This document shows, one piece after another, positions 1-9,900 of a DNA stretch of 15,396 nucleotides. Numbering within the stretch: the stretch's first letter is position 1; each line of letters starts with the position of its first letter. Under the pieces are notes generated by a model. That model saw only the letters and a list, made by a program, of their open reading frames with translations, was not told where the DNA came from and made no database searches. The stretch covers positions 1 to 15,396 of the forward strand of contig MU634120.1 of NCBI GenBank assembly GCA_026770595.1. Reading direction: 5' to 3'. The DNA comes from Ochromonadaceae sp. CCMP2298. Its lineage: Eukaryota; Sar; Synurophyceae; Ochromonadales; Ochromonadaceae. The translations under genes and the position numbers were made by a program.

Positions 1-48
1 GGGGGGTAAAGACAGTAAAAAGACAGTTCCCAGGTTCCTCACACTCAC

Positions 49-963
49 CTTGAAGCAGACCTCAGCAGTGCCGTCTGGGAACTGATCGGCGAACAGCTGC
101 GCGCTGTACTGGTTCTGCTCGTCTCTCGCCGCGCTCATCTCCGCAGGGTGCAGGCGCATCCATGCAGCACAGGAGGCCTTGGTGGTGGGGGAGACATCGC
201 CCGACTCGTCCGCCAACACGCCCTCCGCCTCTCTGGCCGTCTGCTCGGGCGACTCGTACTGCGCCTCGAACTCCCCCGCCAGTGCCTCCTCCGCCTCACC
301 CACCGCCTGCGGAAACGCCTTGGCCCAGACCTTTGCCTGCTCCCTCGCTATCTTGGACATGCGCTCGCTAATGCGGGCCTCCAGGGCCATGCGCGCACAC
401 GCGTCATCTGATCCGAAAATGTCACCCCAGGCCTGGCAGGCTGCTGCGTCTCGTAGGCGCAGCGCCTCCGTCTCCCAGCATTTCCAGGTGAGCACGTAAA
501 GAAAGCGAGAGCTGATCCGCCTACCTTTGCGGGAGAGCCATGACCGCGCCTCTGCCTGGTCGTTCAGCAGGTCGTTGAGCTTGCCAGTCACGATGTCTAT
601 GATCAGAGACACAAGCTGGTCAGTGTATGCGTACGTCACGTCAGAAGCCTCTGCCTCAAACGAGTAGCCCAGCGTATCACCGTGCTCCAGTATGGTCTGC
701 TGCTGGGCGAGCACCTCTTCTAGGATCCAGTCTGCGATTTGCGGTTTCTCCTCCACAGGCTCCACCCACTTCTGCCCGCTGGCCAGCACCTGAATGATGC
801 GCTGTGCTTTCTGCTTGTCCGCTATCGCCTCTACTCCTCCTATGAGCCCCGCCAGCGCCACCTCGATGGTGAAGAGGTCCCGCTTTTCCTCCATCTTCTG
901 CTCCAGCTGCTTGTAATAGTCCTGCTTGCCCTCGCCCTGCCCGAAGGCGTACCTGCCACTGAT
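49..963 (-). other. Unassigned C-terminal helical, acidic tail (residues ~3228-3532)
   Basis: Follows the stalk-like hairpin in the same 3.0-kb exon. It is helical and charged, for example YYKQLEQKMEEKRDLF and ADWILEEVLAQQQTILEH, and then becomes Ala/Glu-rich and acidic (~3445-3490). No family was recognised. The frame stays open across 489-537. The exon ends at 49 with the donor gtgagtgtg, and positions 48-1 are intron. Confidence 0.6.
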
Positions 964-3900
964 AAACTCCAGTAGGTCGTTTGCCTTGAGCAGGGCGTGC
1001 TGCAGCTCCTCCACCTCCCTATTGGCCTGTGTCAGCAGCCCCTGCGTGTGCGCGAGTTTCTTGTCAAGTTCTGCCGCCTCCTCGCTCTTGCGCGCGTGTA
1101 TGGCCTTGTAGCGAAAGGCCTCGAGGCGGGTCTGCTCTGCGGCGTGCAGGATGGGGTACTTCAGCTTGGCTGCGCGTATATAGGCGTAGTTGGACTTGAC
1201 CCAGTCCACTAGAATGGGTCCGGGCCGGCCTGTGCTCTGGACATAGTAAGAGTCTCTTCTGAATCTCGTGTCTGCGAATATGTCCATCAGCGTGTCGAAC
1301 TCCTTGATGAACATGTAGTCGTACATAGGGTACGACTCCATCATATGAGACAACTTACAGTGGTAGTGGTGACGCAGCGCCTCCTCGTCCCCGTTGCGAG
1401 AGTTGGCCACGGCGTCTGCAATGATGAACTGCTGCGACGCCCACTCTAGTGGTATGCCTATGAGTATAGAGACTGCATCGAGGATCTTCTTCACGAAGGG
1501 GGGTACCACTCTGTGGTTGCGGAAGCTGAAGAACTCGTCCACCGACACGGTCTTGAGCATCTTGCACGCCTCGTTGAACACCGCCCTCACCTCAGTCGGC
1601 TCGTCCACCCAGTACTGCTCGATCTTCTGCGTGTCCTTCTCGAACTTGCCGATGAGACTGTCGAACTTGTAGTAGTAATGGAAGGCGTCGCGATCCAGGT
1701 CGATCTTCTGCACGCTCATGGCCTCCACCTCCCTCTTGAGCTGCGTTATGACCTTGTTCTTCTCCTCCACAGGCTTCAGCAGCTTTGAGAGCTGCGCCTG
1801 CGCGTGGTTCAGCGCCGCCTCTCCGACCAGCATGCCCGCCTCGCTGCGGATCTTGAATACGATGCCCTTCACGGCCGCGTTGTTGCTGTCTATGCCCTCC
1901 GGCAGTGCGGGTAGGTTCTTGGCCAGCAGCATGGAGAAGACACTGTCGAACATCTCTCTGTTCTTGCGGAACAGCTGCACGAACTGTCTGGTGGCTATGG
2001 GGTTAGAGAACTTCGACAGCCACTTCACGAAGCGGCCCTTGTCGAACAGCCCCACCCGCACCTCGAAATTGTCCTGCCCCTGCTCCTCGACAGTGATCAC
2101 CACCTTGCACACATGCTCGCCCTGCCTCTCGTCCTCCCTGAACTGCCCGTAGTACTCGTCCCCCCCCCTCTCCGTGAAGACGCCCTTGCCGTGCCTGACG
2201 CCTGCCTGGAAGTGCCCCAGATATCGGGATCCGTCTGCGTATAGCAGCTCCCCGTACCCGTGGAAATGGCCGTTCAGCATCTCCCCCTTGTACACATCTC
2301 TCAGCGGCGTGATGAACACGCCCCGCCCCTTCACCTGCTCATAGTACCACTCACCCATGTAGCAGGAGCCGTCTGCCCAGTTGATTACGCCCAGGCGGTG
2401 GCGGCGGTCCGTGTCAAAAAACCCTTCGTAGGTCCAGCCCTCTGCGGATCTATAGTGCCCCTGCCCGAAGCGCGTGCCTCTGAACCAGTTGCCCTCGTAC
2501 ACGGAGCCGTCTTGGTATACAAACATGCCAGTGCCGTGGTAGGACTCGTCGCAGAAGAGGCCCTCGTAGACGCCCTTGCCCAGGGGCAAAGTGAGGCGGT
2601 AGAAGGCGTTCAGGTTATGGGGGTCGAAGTGGTTGTCCACGTTTCCCCCCTCGAACAACCGCCCATCCGCTGCCTGGTACATGCCGTAGTGACCTGCAGG
2701 CCTAGCCTCGGGCACAGTCATGCCCAGCGAGTCGATGGCCTCCTCAGCCACATAGGGCCCCTCGTAGAACGACCCATCGTTGTACCGCACCACGCACAGA
2801 CCGTCCAGGAAGCCCCTGCGGAAGGTGCCCTGGATGGAGGCATACACAGACCACTTCTTACGACGACCCTGCTTGCGCGGCGCGTAGGTGGGCGCCACCT
2901 CGACCGTGTAGGGCACGCTGTGCTGCACCACCACCACCGCGCCCACTGAGCGTCTGCGGATACGCATGCTGCCGCCTCTGTAGTTCTGCACGAAGCAGTA
3001 GTAGACGCCCTCGTCGGTGAAGCGGTTGCAGTGCTGCGCCTCGTCCTTGATCTCGATGCGCACCTAGGAATAGGGGGTGAATAGGGGGATAAGAGGGGGG
3101 TTTATAGGGGGATAAGAGGGGGTGAATAGGGGGATAAGAGGGGGTGAATAGGGGGATAAGAGGGGGTTAATAGGGGGATAAGAGGGGGGTTATAGGGGAG
3201 TAACAGGGGGCGAACCTCTCTCAGCTTCTGCAGTTGGTGCTCCAGCTTCCGTATTCTCTCCGACAGCTCTTCGATCACTACACCGTACTTTTCGGTATTT
3301 CCGAAGCTCTCCACCTGCAGGCGAGAGGCCACGATGCTGTGTTTCTCCTGCAGCAAAACCGCCTCCTGCTCAACCACCTTCTCTACCTTGTGGTCGTAGG
3401 GCTCGATCTAAGGGGGTGGGTTAATAGGCATACCAGAGGGTGGGTTAAATATAAAGGGGAAGGAAAAGGGGGCAGGGGGAGAGGGGAGATGGGGGAGACA
3501 AGACAGAGAGGGAATTTAGATCGGGGAGGGGGGAAATAGTATAGGACTCTGAGGAGGCAATGGGGGATGCAAATGAGGGGGCAAGGCAGAGGAGCCCACT
3601 GTCACCATCACCGCAACCTCTGTCAGTACTACTACTACTACTACATCTCTACTATCACTACTACCACTACTACCACTAATACTACTATTACTGTCAGTAC
3701 CACTATCACTATCACCGTCACTCACGTCTTTGTAGTTGAACAGTTGGGAGCAGTTGCCGCAGCGTATGTGGTAGGCGTTGTAGGGCACAGTGGTCGACAC
3801 CATCTTGCACTTGATGCAGCGGTAAGCGCGCTGCCCGTACGCAGCGCAGGAGAGCGTCAGATTCAATTCGGGCTTGTTGGCTCCCGGGATAGGGTGTCCT

Positions 3901-6900
3901 CCGCGGAACCATTGGTAGGTAGGGGCTGGCCATCCCATCGCCTCCACTTTTAGAGTCAGCTGCCCCTCCTTGCCTATGCTGGGACCTCGCTCCAGGATGT
4001 ACTGTAGGGGCTCCTTGAGGATAGTGGCGGACTCTGGGAAGGGGATTTGGGAAGGGGGCAGTGAGGTGGGGGAGGAGAGGGGAGTGTTGGGAGACGGATG
4101 AGTGTGGGAGGTGCAGAGACGGGGAGAGATGGGGAGACAGAAAAGGAGGGAGGTAGAAAGCAGAGGAGAAGAGAGAGGAAAGGAGGTAGAGAGCAGACTT
4201 ACTTTCGATGGAGCGCAGGAACCGGACCTGCCGCACGCTTATCTGGTGCTCGTCTCCATGGTTGTCGTGGAAGACCAAGCGGAAGTACTTAGTCACGGTG
4301 AAGGGGATGGCGAATTTATGCCAACGGTGCTGCTTCAAGAGGGGGAGGGACTCCTTGTAAGCCAGCTCGGTGTAGGTGCGCTCCTGTAGGGGGTTGGGGT
4401 TTAGTAGGTGGACGGGGGAGGGGTTTAATAGGTGGAGGGGGGGAGGGGTTGAATAGGTGTAGAGAGGTGGGGGGTTAATTAATATTGAAGGTGGCTAACC
4501 TTCCCTACCACCGCTGAAATGGTGACGAACTCGGGCGACTGCGAGTATGTGCTGCGGGGGAGGAGGGCGTGGGGGAGGAGAGTAGAGAGGATCAGATGCG
4601 GGTACAGGGGCGGACAGATGCAATAGTAATGCTTATAGTAGTGCAATCACATCCCGTACCTGGTCATTATCCAGATCTCCGTAATGGTCTCTTGTTTTTT
4701 GAATTCCACCCTCAGCTCTGCCCTCTCGTTCGTCTCCGCGATCCAGAAGGTGTCTGAGCGGTGCTCCAAGGCCTTCTCAGGCCCGTGCAGCGCCACATAC
4801 CCGGGTATGCTTTTGAGCACTAACAGCTCCCCCACGCAGCGCAGGTCGAACATACAGCTGCGCGCCCTGTAGCAGCGGAAGGCCATCTCCACAGTGTTGG
4901 CGGCGTTACGCTCCTTACGAAGCAGCGCGGTCAGCGCCTTGGCGCCAATCGTACGGAACAGACAGGTGATTTTGATGGAGGCCTTGGTGAATTTCTCGTA
5001 GCGGCGGCGGAAGATTCGTTGGAAGAGGGCGATGGCGTGGTGCACGCGTATGCGCTTCTCTCGCATCCGCCGGGCCTGCGTCTGTCTCACGAGGCACTGC
5101 ACCGTGGAGACGTTGTAGTCCACTGAGGCGCGCATCTGCACAGAGGAGGGCAGGTGCAGCACAGCCAGGTGCGGGAAGCTCTGGCACAGCTCCTTGGCCT
5201 CCTTGCGGTGCACGCCGCGGGGGTTGAAGGGGGGCAGAAATGTGGACACGAAGTCCTCCCGAACAGTCAACGTCTGCGCAGTGACACCCTGCATCTCGAG
5301 CGCCTGCTCCTCCTCGCTCCTGCGGGGGGGCCAGCTGTCCATGTACACTGTGCCCAGTCGGGTCTGCAGCCGCACGAAGGGCAGTTTCAGCATGCGTCTG
5401 AAGAGCCTCTCCGTCATGCGCCTGTTGCGCCGCAGCCCGTACTCCGGGTCCCTCCCGTAGAAGGGCAGCCACTCTGCCACCGTCTGCCTCTTCCCCTCCC
5501 TGATCTCTCTCGCCTCCCTCTCCCTCGTCTCGTCCTCATCCTCCGCCGCCCGTCTCCTGCGCTCCTCTTTGCGCCGCACCCTATCCCTGCATCTCACGAC
5601 CATCCTGCGGGCATTCTTCTGAATAACTGTCACGACAGCATCCAGGTCCGCGCTGATCTTGGCCTTAATACGGGCCACCCGCGCCTTGGCCAAAAAGACC
5701 CTCATCTGCGCCTGGATAATGATGGCAGTCATGTGGCGCAGCTTTTTCAATTTGAAGACCTTCTTGGCGATCCAGATGCGCACCTGTATGCATATGTATG
5801 TATGGGTGAGTATATATGTATCTGTGAGTATGTATGTGTGAGTATGTATTTAAATATGTGCATATGAACGCACCCGCTTCTGCAGCTTGATAGCCGCCTT
5901 GCGATGTCTGTTGCGCCTGCGCAGCTCCTTGCGCGCCAGGCGGATGCGGCACGTGTTGGTAATCTTTACAGCCTTCTCCTTGACGAGCTTCATGCGCCCT
6001 ACCCTCAGCGCCCTCATATTCTTCAGCACCACCAGGCCCTGGATGCGACGCACCCAGGACTGGAGTTTTATCAGCTTGCTCAACTGCAGGGCCTCTTTCG
6101 CCTGTGTGACAAAGAGGATCAGAGGTAAATATGGGTGTAAGGTCAGCACTTATATACAGACATTGTCTATTAAAAGACAGTCTTCTATACAACACAAACT
6201 ATTAAAAGACATTGCATACCTGGTCGTCCTCGAACTTCCTTTCGGCCCAGCGCAGCTTCAGAGTTATCTCCCCCCTGTCCCCGTCTTCCTTCTCCTTCAC
6301 GTCCTCCCCCAGCAGCTGGTAAATGCCTTCGTGCTCTAGCCCGTCCGCGAACTCCGACAGCTCGAGCACAATCTGTCCCATGAAATCGTCAGATCCGAAG
6401 TAGTCCTTGTCCTTCACCACCACGTTAAGAGAGGCACCTGTGGGAGTGTATGTGTGAGTATGTGTGTATGTATATTTGTATGTATATGTGTATGTATATG
6501 TTTATGTTTGTGTATTTGTGTATGTATGTATATGTGTTGGTATGTGTACCTGGATTGGTGACGTCGATCTCGAAGGCCTCGTGGTACTCCGGGTTGAGGT
6601 TCGACCACTTCACTGAGCTCTGCAGCATCATGCCGTTGCAGTGGATCTCACAGTAGGGGTCACTGGAGGACAGATCCATCGCGTTCAGGTAGCGGCAGCG
6701 CACCACGGTCAGATAGAGCACCTTATCCTCCTTCGCGAAGCCCCACCCGTCCAGGAACATCACCACGCCCGAGCCGTGCGGCTTCAAAGGGGAGAACAGC
6801 GGCACGCCCGACCACTCGCCCTGGAAAAGAGAGATGCGGGCGTAGCGCACGTGCGGGGAGCCGTCGAACTGTGAGAAGCAGTAGCGGTCCGTGCCCGTCA

Positions 6901-9900
6901 CCAGGCTCTTCTGGTTGGCCAGGACGCGGATGCCCTGCGAGCCACGCACGTCTTGGAGCCGCCCCCCCTTCCCCTTCTCCTGCCCCTTCTCCTGTCGCTT
7001 CTTGAACACCAGGCCGTACGCGATCTGCCCGAATATCGTGAACTTCCTGCGGAAGGTGAGTCTCTCGTACCCCGTGGAGAAGTACTCAATTCCCTGTGTG
7101 ATGGCGCACTTCTGCAGGTAGGCCACGCGGTCCCTGAACTTCACCTCCACCTCCCTGCCTATCGACACGGCCTCCGTCTCTTTGCGCACGCTGCTGGCCA
7201 GTCTTCCGGGCTGGAAGGGGTGCCTCACCTCGTCGTAGAAGATATTCTTCTTGGGGCGAAGGCTGAGCAGCCCCGCCACATTGTACGCCTGTGGGTTCGG
7301 TGGGTTTGGGTTAGGGTTAGGGTTAGGGGGTCGGGGTTATGGGGTCGAGGTGGGTAGGTTTTGGTTGGGTTACCTGGGTATTGACGGAGTTGGTCTCAGC
7401 CAGGTGGTTGAGTAAGGACCACTGCCTGGCTGCCGACTGCAACCAGACCTCGTACCGCTTTCGAGAGACGATCTTCTTCGCGCGGAAGACGCGGAAGCCC
7501 CTCTGCACCGTCCAGGCGGCGTCCACCCTCGCCTTGCCGTAGAAGGGGTCGTCCGCCTTGTCCCCGCTCTGCACGCCAAAAATGACATTTGCTGGAGCCC
7601 AGTCGTCAAGCAGCGGTACGAGGGTGATCTTCTTGAGGGGCTGGTGGGTGGCGTAGGTGCTGAAGACGTCCACGGTCATGCGCACGAAGGTTTGCCTCTT
7701 GACTCGGTCCAGCTTGACCTCGAACAGAGGCAGGCCCAGCAGGGTCTCGTCGATGCGCGAGATAATGCCTAGTGGTATTAAGAAGACGTAAGGGTAGGGC
7801 GTGATAGGAGGGAAGAGGAATAAGAGGCGGGGGGGGGATTAACATGGGTTGGTTTTAAATCGGGCGACTATGGGGTTTTGAAGGTGGGCAGGGTGGATTT
7901 TTATGGGTTTTGTACCTGTGTATCCGCAGTAGGGATGCATTTCCTCCACGATGCGCACCGCGTCCAGCAGCTGCAGTTTGCACCCCTGCTCGGTAAGCAC
8001 CTTCCTGCGGCCTATGCTGTTAGCAAGTCTGTTAATGCCGTTCTCCTCCAGTAAGGCCTTTTCTCGACGCATCACTTCCAGGAAATGCCAGAAGTCCTCC
8101 TTGGTCTCCCGCCACAGTTCGCCTATGCGGTAGTTGAAGCTGAGCGGGTCCAGACCTAGGCCCTCAAGAACCTTGGCCAATTGCGACTGCGTCTTACGTG
8201 TCTTGAAGCCCAGTAGGCGCATCATGAGGCCGCGCTGCCGCCTCGCCGCCTTGAAGCGCAATTCCGCTTTCTTGTCTCTCTTCAATGCCTGCAGCTGTTT
8301 CTGAGCCAGCCGGCGGCGGTAGTCCCTCTGGACAGAGAGAAATACACAAATAGAGGGTTAAATGCACGTACCAGGGGGTTATATACACATCTACCATATT
8401 AATAGGGGGATTTACCTGCACGTATACGGCGTACTGCACCGTCCTCGCGGCGTGTTTGCAATCCCTGAACCTCCTGCGCCCGATACGTCCCCTGGCTACC
8501 TTCTGTATAACCACGACCGACTTGCCCTTTAGGTGCTCGCGGGCCTGCGCTGCTCTCTTGAAAGCCTCTGTGTATAGTCGTCCCGAGTAGAAGAAGTAAT
8601 AATAGATATTAGATAACCGATATTAGATAATAGATAATAGATAATGTAATATACATACCGTGATGAAGACGATTGTGGTGGTTTTTCTCGTAGTAAGCAA
8701 TTGAGCCCTCCCGCTGCTGCAGGTACGCCATAGCCAGTGCAGCGATGCGCCCCTTCCAACCGCGGAATATGCGCTGGTATGAGGTGATCGCGCGGATCTG
8801 GTAGTTGTAATAGCTCGTCTCCGCGTCGCTCTCGCGCATCAGCTCCGTCTCCGCTCCCTCCCGCACCTTGTCCCCGATGTCTGCCTTCCTGAGCCGCCCG
8901 CCGAAGTCCTTGCGCGCCAGACACGTGCGGAAGAAGTTCTGCAGAACCTGCAGAGAGTACAACTTCGAGATTCGCACTTCGTCGAAGCGAACCTTGGCCT
9001 GCGTAGCACGCGCCCTCGCCTGCAACTTTACCACCATGAGCAGCACCCGCACCATGACGTCCTTGTCGCCCGATCGCTCTTCCAGCTCCACCGTCAACGC
9101 CATAACGTAATCTTTGGACATGCGCACATTCAGCCGCAGTGCATAGAGGATCTTGCGCTGCCAGCCCTTAAGGTACTTTAGGTACAAAAAGGCCCCAAGG
9201 TTTCGACTGTACTTCTTGAACTCGCACCAGGCGGCGAAGGTGTGCTTGTTGTAGATGCGGGCGCGAAGGTGCTCAGCCCTCTTGATCACCATGCGCCACA
9301 GCTTGGACTCGATAGTGCGCACTTTGAACAAGTCCCAGCCAAGAGCCACCCGCCTCTCGCGTATGTGCAGGTCCGCCTCCCTCGCACGGGTCTTGAAATG
9401 CTTGCTGTGACGGACCAGCGTGGGCAGGCGGGTTCTGAAGGAAATGCGCAGCAGGTAGTCTCTTCGCGTGCTGCCGCTTCTGCGCATCGTCGCCCTAGCG
9501 AGCTGTATCTGCCTTAGCCGCCTCCACATGCCTCTGCCCCCTAGCAGCTGCAGGAAGAAGAGGGCGTGCTTGTCTGCTATTCGCTTGGCCGCCCGTTTCA
9601 GCAGCCTAGTGACCCGGTGCGCGTCTATGCCCCTGAAGACTGACCTCACCTGTCGTTGGAAGAATGACCACTTTGCGTGCTGCAGGGCCATGGGCACCAA
9701 TGCATTGACGCGCTTAAGGGAGAGGTAGTCTCTGGCGAAGCACAGCCAGGCAGTCATCAACACACGGCGCTGGTTGAAGTGCGCTGCGAGTAGGCGCGCC
9801 GCCAGCTGTCTGCGGGAATTGTGAGCACTCAGCTCAACGCAGGCCATAAGCTGCCTCACGAGTCGCTGATTCCTGAGGCAGGTCTCGTGCACCACGGTGC

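Larger units (their letters stand above)
2923..3986 (-). other. Domain: Ig-like (I-set) fold interrupted by zinc ribbon and coiled coil (residues ~2377-2574)
   Basis: The N-terminal half (exon 11, 3986-3852) has the B-to-C' strands of an I-set Ig domain: GQLTLKVEAMGWPAPTYQWF, then IPGANKPEL, with the core Trp at 2402. The C-terminal half (exon 13, 3027-2923) has the F and G strands, with the DEGVYYC signature (Cys 2550) and then VVVVQ. About 148 residues separate the core Trp from the F-strand Cys, where a normal Ig has roughly 35-45. The B-strand Cys is replaced by Val, so there is no disulfide, as expected for a cytosolic Ig fold. Confidence 0.7.

Noticed and set aside
489-536. Possible small intron (donor-like gtaggcg at 536)
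   Set aside because: The minus frame reads straight through without a stop, no acceptor AG in the right phase is available, and removing it would lead to an early stop.
2260-2949. Long open frame of 229 codons on the plus strand, plus many others opposite the giant gene
   Set aside because: They are antisense shadows: the minus frame here encodes MORN repeats with exact 23-residue periodicity, and the plus translation has no domain features.
964-3063. Could this be a true dynein heavy chain?
   Set aside because: No P-loop, AAA+ module or linker was seen in 3532 residues; only the stalk-like hairpin matches.
8609-8658. Continuation of the first open frame to a stop at 8609
   Set aside because: The last residues are intron: the donor ggtatgt at 8658 and the acceptor cacag at 8568 join in phase to an exon with a clear IQ motif.
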